Both the position numbers and the translations under genes were made by a program. The notes beneath the pieces are model-generated. The model did not search any database. It worked only from the letters and a program-made list of their open reading frames with translations, and was not told where the DNA came from. Below, piece by piece: positions 36,246-45,427 of a stretch of DNA of 64,000 nucleotides (the first letter of the stretch is position 1; each line of letters starts with the position of its first letter). The stretch covers positions 164,162 through 228,161 of the forward strand of contig DXGQ01000042.1 of the NCBI GenBank assembly GCA_019113845.1, given 5' to 3'. This DNA comes from Candidatus Anaerobutyricum avicola. GTDB taxonomy: Bacteria; Bacillota; Clostridia; Lachnospirales; Lachnospiraceae.

Positions 36246-38081
36246 TCAGGCTTTTCCGTTCCGTTTTGCACGGTAGCGGGCAGTCGGATCGAGGATCTTT
36301 TTGCGCAGCCGGATGTGTTTCGGGGTGATCTCCACCAGCTCGTCCGTGTCGATGAAGTCAAGCGCCTGTTCCAGACTTAAGATCCGCGGCGGTGTGAGCT
36401 TCAGGGCGTCATCAGAACCGGAGGCTCTCGTGTTGGTCAGCTTTTTGGTCTTACATACATTGACCTCGATATCGTCGGTTTTGCCGTTCTGTCCCACGAT
36501 CATACCGGCATATACTTTTTCGCCGGGACCAACGAAGAGTGTGCCACGCTCCTGTGCGTTGAAAAGACCATATGTGATGGTCTCGCCGGATTCGTAGGCG
36601 ATCAGAGAGCCCTGTTTTCTGTACTGGATATCTCCCTTGTACGGGCCGTAGCCGTCAAACAGGGTGTTGATGATACCGGTACCTTTGGTGTCCGTCATGA
36701 ATTCGCCGCGGTATCCGATCAGTCCGCGGGAAGGGATGGAGAACTCAAGACGGGCGGAGCCGGTGCCGGAAATACTCATGTTGCGAAGTTCGCCTTTCCG
36801 CTGGCTCAGTTTTTCGATGACGGCGCCGGAGAACTCTTCCGGTACATCGATGACAGCGATCTCCATTGGCTCGGTTTTTTTACCGTTCTCGTCGGTGTGG
36901 TAGAGAACTTCCGCTTTGCTGACGGCGAATTCGTATCCCTCACGGCGCATGTTTTCAATAAGAACGGACAGGTGCAGCTCTCCACGGCCGGATACCTTGA
37001 AGGAGTCCGTGTTTTCCATCTCCTCGACACGGAGACTGACGTCCGTGTTAAGTTCGCGGAAAAGACGATCTCTGATGTGGCGGGAAGTGACATATTTACC
37101 CTCCTGTCCTGCCAGAGGACTGTCGTTGACCAGGAACTGCATGGCGATGGTCGGTTCAGAGATCTTCTGGAATGGGAGCGGCTGCGGATTATCCGGAGAA
37201 CAGATGGTATCTCCGATATGGATATCAGCGATGCCGGAGATGGCAACGATGGAACCTACGGTCGCGCTGTCCACTTCCACTTTGTTTAATCCGTCAAACT
37301 CATACAGTTTGCTGATCTTTACCTTTTTATTGACGGTCGGATCGTGATGGTTGACAAGAAGAACTTCCTGATTGACACGGATAGAGCCGTTTTCCACTTT
37401 GCCGATACCGATGCGGCCGACATATTCATTATAGTCGATCGTGCTGATGAGGACCTGTGTGTCGGCGTCCGGATCTCCGGTTGGCGCCGGGATATGTTTG
37501 ATGATCGTCTCGAACAGCGGTTTCATGTCGGTGCCGTGTTCATTCAGCTCCAGCATGGCGATGCCGGACTTGGCGGAAGCATAGACAAACGGGCTGTCCA
37601 GCTGCTCGTCGTCGGCGTCCAGTTCCAGGAAGAGTTCGAGAACTTCGTCCATGACCTCCTCCGGACGTGCCTCCGGCCGGTCGATCTTGTTGATGCAGAC
37701 GATAACCGGGTGATTGAGCTCCAGCGCCTTTTTCAGAACGAATTTGGTTTGCGGCATAGGGCCTTCAAAGGCATCGACTACGAGGATGACGCCGTCTACC
37801 ATTTTCAGGACACGCTCTACCTCGCCGCCGAAATCCGCATGGCCCGGAGTATCGACAATGTTGATTTTTACGCCGTCATAGTGGATGGCGGTATTTTTGG
37901 AAAGAATGGTGATACCTCTTTCCCGCTCGATATCATTGGAGTCCATGATCCGCTCGCCGACTTCCTGGTTGTCACGGAAAGTTCCGCTCTGTTTTAAGAG
38001 TTCATCGACCAGAGTGGTTTTTCCGTGGTCAACGTGAGCGATGATGGCGACGTTACGGACATCTTCTCTTGAAATTTTCAT
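36246..38081 (-). CDS. typA: Translational GTPase TypA/BipA
   Basis: Ribosome-associated GTPase needed for stress or low-temperature growth and 50S assembly in studied bacteria. The 611-aa protein begins with the G1 P-loop [15 protein letters not shown], then the RGITILSKN switch [13 protein letters not shown] (G3), NKIDRPEA (G4) and SAKSGIA (G5). EF-Tu domain 2, EF-G-like domain III/V and the TypA-specific C-terminal domain follow. GAAAGAAGG precedes the ATG on the minus strand. It is monocistronic and divergent from the OB-fold gene at 38505. Confidence 0.95.
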   Translation of the reverse strand: MKISREDVRNVAIIAHVDHGKTTLVDELLKQSGTFRDNQEVGERIMDSNDIERERGITILSKNTAIHYDGVKINIVDTPGHADFGGEVERVLKMVDGVILVVDAFEGPMPQTKFVLKKALELNHPVIVCINKIDRPEARPEEVMDEVLELFLELDADDEQLDSPFVYASAKSGIAMLELNEHGTDMKPLFETIIKHIPAPTGDPDADTQVLISTIDYNEYVGRIGIGKVENGSIRVNQEVLLVNHHDPTVNKKVKISKLYEFDGLNKVEVDSATVGSIVAISGIADIHIGDTICSPDNPQPLPFQKISEPTIAMQFLVNDSPLAGQEGKYVTSRHIRDRLFRELNTDVSLRVEEMENTDSFKVSGRGELHLSVLIENMRREGYEFAVSKAEVLYHTDENGKKTEPMEIAVIDVPEEFSGAVIEKLSQRKGELRNMSISGTGSARLEFSIPSRGLIGYRGEFMTDTKGTGIINTLFDGYGPYKGDIQYRKQGSLIAYESGETITYGLFNAQERGTLFVGPGEKVYAGMIVGQNGKTDDIEVNVCKTKKLTNTRASGSDDALKLTPPRILSLEQALDFIDTDELVEITPKHIRLRKKILDPTARYRAKRNGKA

Positions 38082-38504
38082 ATAAACAGCCTTCTTTCTA
38101 AAAACAGTGATACTGTGTATTACGCAGCATTTCTCTCAAAAGATAAATGAATGTTCTTATTCTCAGCAGACCTGTAGAGAAATTCATATAAATCAACAAT
38201 AAGCGAAACCATTCTAGCATAAAGATTCCGAAGAGACAATAAAAAGTTGTTTTCCGGGAGAAACGGGAGAAATCATGATATCTGCCGGTGTTTAAAGGTT
38301 GACATTTCAAAGCAGAGTTATTATACTGAATCTGTTTTTAACTCAGGAGAGTCCTGGATGTATTGTCACGAATATCTTCCTTAGAGATATAGCGCCTGCG
38401 GACATTGTGGATGAAAAAGCATAAAATTTATTCATATTTTTTGCAGTATTTGAATACAAATAGATGTATACAGACGACTGTGTTATATACAGGGAGGAGT
38501 AAAC
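38082..38504. other. Divergent intergenic region between typA and an OB-fold gene
   Basis: 423 bp without a convincing gene. On the minus strand TATAAT occurs at 38320-38325 without a good -35, possibly for typA with a leader of about 230 bases. Toward the plus strand, AT-rich sequence with a weak TTGCAG lies before GGGAGGAG, the ribosome site of the next gene. I saw no known riboswitch. Confidence 0.4.
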
Positions 38505-39176
38505 ATGACAGAAAAAATTTTAAAAAATAACCAGGCGGTTGTCGCTGGAGAGATTATTTCTGATTTTGAATTCAGCCATGAGGTTTTCGGGGAAGGTTTC
38601 TACACGGTAAAACTGAAGGTGAACAGACTCAGTCATTCAAGCGATACGATCCCGCTGTTGATTTCCGAGCGCCTGATCGACGTCAGCCAGTCCTGCGTCG
38701 GACGGTTTATGGAGGCGCGGGGACAGTTCCGCTCTTACAATAAACATGAGAATAACCGAAATCATCTGGTTCTCTCCCTCTTTGTAAGAGAACTTGAGCT
38801 TTTGGATGTTCTGGACAATCGCAAGCCCAATATGATTTTCCTCGACGGGTATATCTGTAAGGAGCCGGTATACCGGACGACGCCGCTCGGCAGAGAGATC
38901 GCCGACGTGCTTCTGGCGGTGAACCGTGCCTACAGCAAGTCCGATTACATACCGTGCATCTGCTGGGGAAGAAATGCGAGATATGCCGGTAAGCTCCCGG
39001 TGGGAAGCCGGATTCAGCTCTGGGGACGGATCCAGAGCCGGGAATATCAGAAAAAAATAAGTGAAGACACCGTGGTGAACCGTGTTGCCTATGAAGTTTC
39101 TGTCAACAAAATGGAATATTGTGACGATGGCATGAATCTGGAGCGGAAGGTGGCCGATTCCGGAAGTATAGGTTAG
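38505..39176 (+). CDS. Tandem OB-fold (SSB-like) protein
   Basis: A 223-aa protein made of two OB-fold-like halves. The first (about 8-105: NQAVVAGEI ... FYTVKLKVNRLS ... VGRFMEARGQFRSYN) and the second (about 110-210: NMIFLDGYICKEPVYRTTP ... IADVLLAVNRAYSKSDYIPCICWGRNARYAGKLPVGSRIQLWGRIQ in part) each follow the SSB pattern of a strand pair, WGxxA and a G-x-GR loop. It lacks the acidic C-terminal tip of classic SSB. It may bind single-stranded nucleic acid, with a role different from the housekeeping SSB. GGGAGGAG precedes the ATG. Confidence 0.7.
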   Translation: MTEKILKNNQAVVAGEIISDFEFSHEVFGEGFYTVKLKVNRLSHSSDTIPLLISERLIDVSQSCVGRFMEARGQFRSYNKHENNRNHLVLSLFVRELELLDVLDNRKPNMIFLDGYICKEPVYRTTPLGREIADVLLAVNRAYSKSDYIPCICWGRNARYAGKLPVGSRIQLWGRIQSREYQKKISEDTVVNRVAYEVSVNKMEYCDDGMNLERKVADSGSIG

Positions 39177-39184
39177 GGATAAGC

Positions 39185-39216
39185 GGACTGCTCTATATCA
39201 GGGTGGTCCTTTTCTT
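39185..39216 (+). terminator. Terminator after the OB-fold gene
   Basis: GGACTGCTCT pairs (with three G-U pairs) with AGGGTGGTCC, followed by TTTTCTTTTC. Confidence 0.6.
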
Positions 39217-39239
39217 TTCACAAACAGGAGGATAGAAGA

Positions 39240-40496
39240 ATGAAAGTTACACCAGTAAAAGGAACGAACGATTACCTGCCGGCGCAGGCAGAACTCAGAG
39301 ATTATCTGCAGAGAAAGATTTGCGAGACCTATGAGAACTGCGGTTTTCAGAGAATCTTCACGCCGATCCTGGAAGATATCGAGAACCTCGACAAGAGCGA
39401 GGGCGGGGAGAATCTGAATCTCATCTTCAAAGTGATGAAGAGAGGAGACAAGCTGAAAAAGGCGATTGCCGCAGGACAGGAGTCGCAGCTGGCAGACATG
39501 GGACTGCGCTACGACCTGACACTGCCGTTAAGCCGTTATTATGCCAATAACCGGGCGCACCTGCCGAATCCTTTTAAAGTGATTCAGATCGATAAGGTGT
39601 ACCGGGCGGAACGTCCGCAGAAGGGAAGACTCCGGGAGTTCATGCAGTGCGATATTGATATCCTGGGTTCCGAGTCACCGACCTGCGAGATCGAGCTGAT
39701 CCACACGACGGCGAAGGCGCTGTTGAACATCGGTATTGATAACTTCAAGATAAAGGTAAATGACAAGCGGGTGCTCAAGGATATCCTTCTGACGACGGGA
39801 TTCCGGGAGGAAGATCTGGACAGCGTATGTATTTCTTTTGATAAATTAAACAAAATAAAGGCAGAGGGTGTGGCACGCGAGCTGACGGAAAAAGGCTTTG
39901 ATGAGAAGGTAATCGCAGACTTCATGAAGCTGATCGCCAACGCGCCGTTTACTCTGGACTATGTGCGCACCATCAGTGATAATAAAGAATACATTGATTC
40001 CCTCGCGAACATCATCGATACTTCCAACCGGCTTGCCGGCGGAAAATATACGGTAGAGTATGATATGACCCTTGTCCGCGGACAGGGTTACTATACCGGT
40101 ACCGTGTTCGAGATTGAGTCTCTGGACTTCAACAGCTCGATCGCCGGCGGCGGAAGGTATGATAACCTCATCGGCAAGTTTGTGAAAGAACAGGTACCGG
40201 CCGTGGGATTCTCCATCGGATTTGAGCGGATTTTCAGCATCCTTTCCGAACGTCAGACGAAGATTACGGACAAGCCGAAAAAAGTGGTCCTCCTCTATGA
40301 TGAGGAGCAGATCGAGGAAGCGATCTGCCGGGCAGAAGAACTGCGCGGCCAGTACACCACAGCACTTTATGTGAAGCCGAAAAAGCTTGGCAAGTTTTTA
40401 AACCGTCTCGAAGAACAGGGATACGATGGATTCCAGGTTCTCGGCAGAGACGAGGATGTCCGGTTCTTCGCAGATTCGCAGCAGGAAGGTCGTTAG
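39240..40496 (+). CDS. hisS: Histidine--tRNA ligase (HisRS-like, divergent)
   Basis: Class II aminoacyl-tRNA synthetase fold, 418 aa. N-terminal VKGTNDYLPAQ matches the HisRS start, LRYDLTLPLSRYYA matches motif 2 surroundings, and ERPQKGRLREFMQCDIDILG the ATP/His site. The His-binding loop reads LVRGQGYYTGTVFE where most HisRS have GLDYYTG. A C-terminal Rossmann-like domain (KVVLLYDEEQ ... ALYVKPKK) looks like a shortened anticodon-binding domain. HisZ, the regulatory paralogue, lacks such a domain, so HisS is preferred. AGGAGG precedes the ATG. No T-box was seen upstream. Confidence 0.8.
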   Translation: MKVTPVKGTNDYLPAQAELRDYLQRKICETYENCGFQRIFTPILEDIENLDKSEGGENLNLIFKVMKRGDKLKKAIAAGQESQLADMGLRYDLTLPLSRYYANNRAHLPNPFKVIQIDKVYRAERPQKGRLREFMQCDIDILGSESPTCEIELIHTTAKALLNIGIDNFKIKVNDKRVLKDILLTTGFREEDLDSVCISFDKLNKIKAEGVARELTEKGFDEKVIADFMKLIANAPFTLDYVRTISDNKEYIDSLANIIDTSNRLAGGKYTVEYDMTLVRGQGYYTGTVFEIESLDFNSSIAGGGRYDNLIGKFVKEQVPAVGFSIGFERIFSILSERQTKITDKPKKVVLLYDEEQIEEAICRAEELRGQYTTALYVKPKKLGKFLNRLEEQGYDGFQVLGRDEDVRFFADSQQEGR

Positions 40497-40553
40497 TGTA
40501 AATGCCATTTTCAGAGTGGATTTTTGAGGGAAAATATGGTATTATGAACAAAA

Positions 40554-40639
40554 CGCTGTCGATGTAGCGTGCCGATGTGAAGGCGAGCGTGGTCGTGTAC
40601 GGCAGATTTCCCGTCAGTCCGCCTGTGCCGCATCGGTAC
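40554..40639 (+). promoter_or_regulatory. Structured leader before the CobO-like gene
   Basis: A small hairpin (ACGCT/AGCGT, 40554-40570) is followed by three nested helices: GTGCCGATG/CATCGGTAC, AGGCG/CGCCT and ACGG/CCGT. It ends 10-20 bases before the ribosome binding site. No U-run follows. It does not fit the cobalamin riboswitch consensus. Confidence 0.4.
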
Positions 40640-40658
40640 GACAAAAGGAATTATCAGG

Positions 40659-41189
40659 ATGAAAGGTCAGGACATGGACGGAAGTATACAGGTATATTAT
40701 GGTGAGGGAAGAGGGAAGACCACGGCAGCCCTGGGACTGGGGATCCGTGCCGCAGGCATCGGAAAGCAGGTCATCATGGTCCAGTTTCTTAAATGCAAAC
40801 ATTCGGACACCCTGGATTTCCTCAAAAAACTGGAACCGGAACTGCAGATTTTCCGCTTTGCGAAGGCAGCCTGTTCCTACGCTGATATGAATGACGAAGA
40901 GCGGCAGGAACAGTTGTCCAATATCAGGATGGCGCTTGGCTATACGAGAAAAGTGCTGGACACAGGACAGTGTGATCTTCTGATCCTGGATGAGATATTT
41001 GGTCTGATCGATTACAATATCATCACCATGGACGATTTGAAAGAACTGCTGGCTGCCAGAGAATCCACAGATTTGATCTTGACCGGAAGGAATCTTCCGG
41101 AGGAGATGCGTGGGATTGCGGACTGTATCTACTGCATTCATACGGAAAAAGAGCAGGCAGGAGAGATTCTCCGTGCCGGAGAAGAATGA
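40659..41189 (+). CDS. Cob(I)alamin adenosyltransferase, CobO/BtuR type
   Basis: A 176-aa P-loop protein. Walker A is YYGEGRGKTTAALGLG, and the later LLILDEIFGLI and LILTGRN segments are typical of CobO/BtuR enzymes, which transfer the adenosyl group from ATP to corrinoids. The start may be ATG 40659 or 40674 (MDGSIQVYYG); both have plausible sites. It stands apart from other cobalamin genes, next to hisS and dapA, so it may serve salvage. Other P-loop proteins of this small family with unknown substrate exist, so the substrate is inferred. Confidence 0.75.
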   Translation: MKGQDMDGSIQVYYGEGRGKTTAALGLGIRAAGIGKQVIMVQFLKCKHSDTLDFLKKLEPELQIFRFAKAACSYADMNDEERQEQLSNIRMALGYTRKVLDTGQCDLLILDEIFGLIDYNIITMDDLKELLAARESTDLILTGRNLPEEMRGIADCIYCIHTEKEQAGEILRAGEE

Positions 41190-41348
41190 CACAGCATACT
41201 GACATCACAGGAACTGACAGAATAAAGACCGCCGTTCCGGCAGGCGCGGCGGTATCAGCCAAAAGAAGAGACAGGGTACGCAGAACGTACGGCAGTAGAC
41301 TGCCGGAAGGGCTGCTGTATGATAGAAGTGCAGAAAGGAAGGATGAAT

Positions 41349-42233
41349 ATGGCAATTTTTACTGGCGCAGGTGTAGCGATTGCCACACCATTTGATGAGA
41401 ACTATAATATTGATTATGACAGTTTCGGAAAGCTGATCGATTTTCAGATTGAAAATAAAACAGACGCGATCATTGTCTGCGGCACGACCGGAGAGGCTTC
41501 TACGCTGAATCATGAGGAACATATCGCCGCGATCCGTTACTGTGTCAACCGTACAAACAAGAGAGTGCCGGTAATTGCCGGAACCGGTTCCAATGACTCC
41601 AGAACAGCATCCTGGCTGACACATCAGGCAGAGCTGGCAGGAGCGGACGCCGCTCTTGTGGTGACGCCATATTATAATAAGGCCACACAGAAAGGTCTGA
41701 TCGAGCATTATTCCTATGTGGCAAGACATACAGATCTGCCTCTGATCTTATACAATGTACCGAGTCGTACCGGCTGCAAGATCAACGCCGATACGATGGC
41801 ATACCTTGTAAAAAATGTGGACAATATCGTCGGCATCAAGGATGCGGTGGGAGACGTTTCCTATACCGCGCAGTTGATGTATGAGACACAGGGAGACATT
41901 GATGTGTATTCCGGTAACGATGATATGATCGTTCCGATGATGTCTCTGGGCGCAAAGGGAGTGATTTCCGTATTATCGAACATCGCTCCGGAGGAGACAC
42001 ACAATATCTGCGCAGAGTTCCTGGCAGGTAATCTGGAAGAGAGCCGCCGGCTGCAGATCAAATATCTGGAGCTGATCTATGCGCTCTTCTGTGAAGTGAA
42101 CCCGATCCCTGTAAAGAAAGCGCTGGAGCTTATGGGTATCTGCGGTCCTCATTTGAGACGTCCTCTGACAGAGATGGAAGATGCCAACACAGAACGCCTG
42201 AAAAAAGCGATGAAAGAAGTAGGACTGCTGTAA
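41349..42233 (+). CDS. dapA: 4-hydroxy-tetrahydrodipicolinate synthase
   Basis: DapA condenses pyruvate with aspartate semialdehyde in lysine/diaminopimelate synthesis. ATG 41349 follows AGGAAGG by six bases and gives the canonical 294 aa; the frame is open slightly further upstream. The Schiff-base Lys is in VGIKDAVGD, the GTTGE motif in CGTTGEAST, and the catalytic Tyr in LYNVPSRTG. It is followed by dapB, 21 bp away, as a two-gene pathway unit. Confidence 0.96.
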   Translation: MAIFTGAGVAIATPFDENYNIDYDSFGKLIDFQIENKTDAIIVCGTTGEASTLNHEEHIAAIRYCVNRTNKRVPVIAGTGSNDSRTASWLTHQAELAGADAALVVTPYYNKATQKGLIEHYSYVARHTDLPLILYNVPSRTGCKINADTMAYLVKNVDNIVGIKDAVGDVSYTAQLMYETQGDIDVYSGNDDMIVPMMSLGAKGVISVLSNIAPEETHNICAEFLAGNLEESRRLQIKYLELIYALFCEVNPIPVKKALELMGICGPHLRRPLTEMEDANTERLKKAMKEVGLL

Positions 42234-42254
42234 AGCACGAAAGTGAGGAAAAGC

Positions 42255-43016
42255 ATGACGAAGATATTAATGTACGGATGCGGCGGCCACATGGGCCACG
42301 TCATCTGTGATCTGATCAAAGATATGGACAATGTGGAGGTGGCAGCCGGCGTTGACGTGCAGGCTGGAGAGCAGAGAGAGTTCCCTGTCTTTTCCTCCCT
42401 TGATGGAGTAAATGTAGAGGTGGATGCGATCATCGATTTCTCTGCGGCGCCGGCCGTGGACACTGTTCTTGCCTATGCGGCAGACAGGCAGATCCCGTTG
42501 GTGGAATGTACCACCGGTCTCAGCGAGAAACAGCTGGCGTATCTGGAAGAATGCAGCAAAAAGACAGCAATCCTGCGTTCTGCCAATATGTCTCTCGGCA
42601 TCAACACACTCTTAAAAATGGTAAAAACGGCGGCAAAGGTTCTGGGAGAGGCCGGTTTCGATATCGACATTGTGGAGAAACACCACAGAAGAAAGCTGGA
42701 CGCTCCGTCCGGCACGGCACTTGCTCTGGCAGACTCCATCAATGAGGCCAGTGACGGAAAGTACCAGTACGTATTTGACCGCAGTGGCCGCCGGATGCAG
42801 CGGCCGGCAGATGAGATCGGTATCTCCGCGGTACGTGGAGGAACCATCGTCGGAGAGCATGAGATTATTTTTGCCGGAACCGACGAGGTTATCGAGTTTA
42901 AACACACCGCTTACTCCAGAGCAGTATTTGGCAAGGGAGCGATCGAGGCTGCCATCTACCTGGCAGGTAAGCCGGCAGGGCTTTACGATATGAGCGATGT
43001 GATCGACGGAAAATAA
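42255..43016 (+). CDS. dapB: 4-hydroxy-tetrahydrodipicolinate reductase
   Basis: DapB reduces the DapA product with NAD(P)H. ATG 42255 follows GTGAGGAAAAGC. The N-terminal Rossmann motif is YGCGGHMGHV, and the catalytic signature EKHHRRKLDAPSGTA contains the active-site His and Lys. The C-terminal HTAYSRAVFGKGA segment is conserved. Product 253 aa. It converges with the protease gene, 23 bp away. Confidence 0.96.
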   Translation: MTKILMYGCGGHMGHVICDLIKDMDNVEVAAGVDVQAGEQREFPVFSSLDGVNVEVDAIIDFSAAPAVDTVLAYAADRQIPLVECTTGLSEKQLAYLEECSKKTAILRSANMSLGINTLLKMVKTAAKVLGEAGFDIDIVEKHHRRKLDAPSGTALALADSINEASDGKYQYVFDRSGRRMQRPADEIGISAVRGGTIVGEHEIIFAGTDEVIEFKHTAYSRAVFGKGAIEAAIYLAGKPAGLYDMSDVIDGK

Positions 43017-43039
43017 TCCTCTGCAGTAAGGCAGAACTC

Positions 43040-44764
43040 TCATTCCGGGAGACTGTCCCGCAGGCAGAGGACACCCCAGCCGATGGAAGTGTTGGGATAT
43101 GCAGAAAAAGCAGGAAGAGGTCTTGCTCCTTTTTGGAGCAGGGCCTTTATTTTTTCTCCGTACAAAAAGGGATCCTGCCCCTGAATGATCCCGTACTCCA
43201 TGAGCAGAGCGGAGGCGCCGGTGACAAAGGGAGCCGCCATGGAAGTGCCGCTTCGGATGCTGTATCCGCCGCCGGGCGCGGCGCTTAAAATATTGACGGC
43301 GGGTGCGGCAAGATCGGGTTTGGCATTCCGCGTCCCGGCAAATCCTCTCCCGGAAAAAGAGGCGAAAGTATCCGTCATGCTGTCATAGCCGCCGACGCTG
43401 ATGACATTGCGGGCTGTGGAGGGGACTGTGAGGGAACCATCCGGGGAAGCATCAAGAAAACCGGTGGACGCGTTTGTCGCTTCCCGGGAAGGAAGCCAGA
43501 GATTGATCTGTCCATGGACTGACTGTTCAGAACGGATACGAAACTGCCAGATGCCGGGATCAATGACCGTTTTTCCTTCCGCGGGAAGGATGGCGAGAAA
43601 CATCTCCTGCAGAGTCTGATAAGGAGTTGGCTCGCTGATGATGAGCCGGATGAGGCTGTCGCCCATCTCAAAGCGATAGATACCGGGACGCCCCGGAATA
43701 GAGATTTCCCGGAGACCGGAAGGGAGAGAAAGACGATAAGACATCCGGTCGCCAAAATGTTTCCAGAGCTGCACATACAGGCTGGTTTCCCCGGGAGCCA
43801 CGCTGAAAGCGGCTGTTTTTTCCTCGCCGGAAGCCACGCTGAGTTGACTGTGCCTGCGGGAGATGCCTTCGTTGCCGGTGGCGATCACCACCACATTTTT
43901 TCCGTAAAAGATGCAGTTTTCCAGATATCTCTCCATCAATCCGCTGCCGTCGTGCGGTCCGTCGTTGGAGCCGTAGCTGATATTTATGGCGAGAGGCAGA
44001 GCCCGGTCGGCGGCAAAACGAACGACATAATCCACCGCCATCATCAGATTGGCATAATCCGTAAAGACAGAATCCGCCTCATTTTTCAGTTTGACGACAA
44101 GGAGGGACACTTTTGGGGCAGCGCCGCGGTTTCTCCCGCCGCTGCCCCGCCCGTTGCCGGCACAGATCCCGGCGATGTGCGTGCCGTGTCCGCTGCTGTC
44201 CGCAGAGGGACGAAGAGAGGATGCCGGCGCATCGAACAGCGCATTCAACGCATTTTCAGAGAAAATGTGACCGAAGCCATAGCGATTTTCTCCGTCATAG
44301 GCAAGCCCCTGATCCCAGTAAGTGAGAATCCGGGTGCTTCCGGAATCGGTGCGAAAGTCCGGATGCCGGTAATCAACCCCGGAATCAAGGACAGCGACGG
44401 CGGTCCCCTGTCCGGTCAGGCCGTCCGGAAAAAACGGGGCGCCTGCCATGCAGGAAGCGGAGATTCCGGTGATTTCATCTTCATAAAGAGGTCTCGGCAG
44501 TTCCAGATAGAGAACCTGCGGGTAGAGAAGCAGAGTGGGGATCTCTTCTGCCGGAATCCGGATGATCGCAAAACTGCCAAGCAGGGGAATGATGGAGACA
44601 GACAGATTGTCCTGTATCTCCGTCAGAGAGCCCTGATAGAGAAGAATCAGGGTCCATATCCGGGTTGCCGGTTCATATCCGGCGCGAAGCACCGGGTCCT
44701 TCATCCGCTCCTCCTCGGAAAGAGAGAGGGAGAGGGAAAGCTCCGCGTCTAATTTTTGCTCCAT
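43040..44764 (-). CDS. Subtilisin-like serine protease (S8 family, Csp-like)
   Basis: The catalytic triad is intact: Asp in AVLDSGVDYRHPDF, His in SGHGTHIAGICAGNG and Ser in RSGTSMAAPFVTGAS. ATG 44764 is preferred because AAGGAG lies eight bases before it; another ATG is at 44770. The 574-aa protein has no signal peptide. About 100 N-terminal residues may be a prodomain. The size, jelly-roll-like insert between His and Ser, and lack of a signal resemble clostridial Csp proteases that act in spore germination, but I cannot distinguish those from other cytoplasmic S8 proteases. It is convergent with dapB. Confidence 0.85.
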   Translation of the reverse strand: MEQKLDAELSLSLSLSEEERMKDPVLRAGYEPATRIWTLILLYQGSLTEIQDNLSVSIIPLLGSFAIIRIPAEEIPTLLLYPQVLYLELPRPLYEDEITGISASCMAGAPFFPDGLTGQGTAVAVLDSGVDYRHPDFRTDSGSTRILTYWDQGLAYDGENRYGFGHIFSENALNALFDAPASSLRPSADSSGHGTHIAGICAGNGRGSGGRNRGAAPKVSLLVVKLKNEADSVFTDYANLMMAVDYVVRFAADRALPLAINISYGSNDGPHDGSGLMERYLENCIFYGKNVVVIATGNEGISRRHSQLSVASGEEKTAAFSVAPGETSLYVQLWKHFGDRMSYRLSLPSGLREISIPGRPGIYRFEMGDSLIRLIISEPTPYQTLQEMFLAILPAEGKTVIDPGIWQFRIRSEQSVHGQINLWLPSREATNASTGFLDASPDGSLTVPSTARNVISVGGYDSMTDTFASFSGRGFAGTRNAKPDLAAPAVNILSAAPGGGYSIRSGTSMAAPFVTGASALLMEYGIIQGQDPFLYGEKIKALLQKGARPLPAFSAYPNTSIGWGVLCLRDSLPE

Positions 44765-44889
44765 GGACATACTCCTTATGGTCCCGCGATCTTAGGCCAG
44801 TATATGCGCCGGAAAGGAAGGATATGTCACGACGCGGCACTGCCCTTGTTTTTTGCGGAAGGAGTATGGTATAGTTATATCTACCATTA

Positions 44890-44923
44890 TTGACGCGGTA
44901 AATGCGTCAGGGAAGGAGAAAAA
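44890..44923 (+). repeat. SD-containing hairpin repeat, copy A (before dtd)
   Basis: TTGACGC-GGTAAAT-GCGTCA gives the best stem of the three copies, followed by GGGAAGGAG and A-rich sequence directly before the dtd ATG. Confidence 0.6.
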
Positions 44924-45370
44924 ATGAAGGCAGTCATTCAATTGGTTTCAAGAGCCTCTGTGACAGTGGAGCGGGAAGATAAGAGGGAGATCGGTCCCGG
45001 CTATGTGATCTTACTCGGCGTGGCCCAGGGCGACACGGAAGAAATCATGAAAAAAATGGTGAAAAAGATCATCGACCTGCGCCTGTTTCAGGACGAGAAC
45101 GGTAAGACAAACCTTTCTCTGGAGGACGTGAAGGGGGAACTTCTCGTCGTTTCCCAGTTTACTTTGCTGGCAGACTGCAAAAAGGGACGCCGTCCGAGCT
45201 TTGTGAAGGCAGGAAGTCCTGAGGAGGCGGAGAAAATGTACCGTGCTTTTATTGGGGAATGCCGGAAGCGAATCCCGACAGTGAAACACGGAGAATTCGG
45301 CGCGTACATGCAGGTGGAGCTGGTCAATGACGGACCGTTTACCATCGTCCTGGACAGCGACGAGCTGTAA
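44924..45370 (+). CDS. dtd: D-aminoacyl-tRNA deacylase
   Basis: Dtd hydrolyses D-amino acids (and glycine) mischarged on tRNA, protecting translation. The 148-aa protein has the active-site motif VVSQFTLLAD and the second signature NDGPFTIVLDS, both diagnostic of the family. Start ATG 44924 follows GGGAAGGAG. The gene lies upstream of icd with no terminator, but icd has its own promoter. Confidence 0.95.
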   Translation: MKAVIQLVSRASVTVEREDKREIGPGYVILLGVAQGDTEEIMKKMVKKIIDLRLFQDENGKTNLSLEDVKGELLVVSQFTLLADCKKGRRPSFVKAGSPEEAEKMYRAFIGECRKRIPTVKHGEFGAYMQVELVNDGPFTIVLDSDEL

Positions 45371-45396
45371 AAGAATGAAGCAATTTATCAAATAAC

Positions 45397-45426
45397 TTGC
45401 ATTTTGTGCGTGGTTTACTATATAAT
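45397..45426 (+). promoter_or_regulatory. Promoter of icd
   Basis: TTGCAT and TATAAT with an 18-base spacer. A pair of 19-bp direct repeats starts just downstream of the -10. Confidence 0.7.
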
Positions 45427-45427
45427 A

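Noticed and set aside
39185..39216. AGGGTGG resembling a T-box upstream of hisS
   Set aside because: It is the 3' arm of the terminator of the preceding gene; no stem I or specifier region precedes it.
40570..40640. CCGCCTG resembling the 3' part of a ZTP riboswitch
   Set aside because: The 5' conserved half is not present and the pairing differs.
43757..44752. 331-codon plus-strand frame opposite the protease gene
   Set aside because: The protease on the minus strand has an intact catalytic triad; the opposite frame has no signatures.
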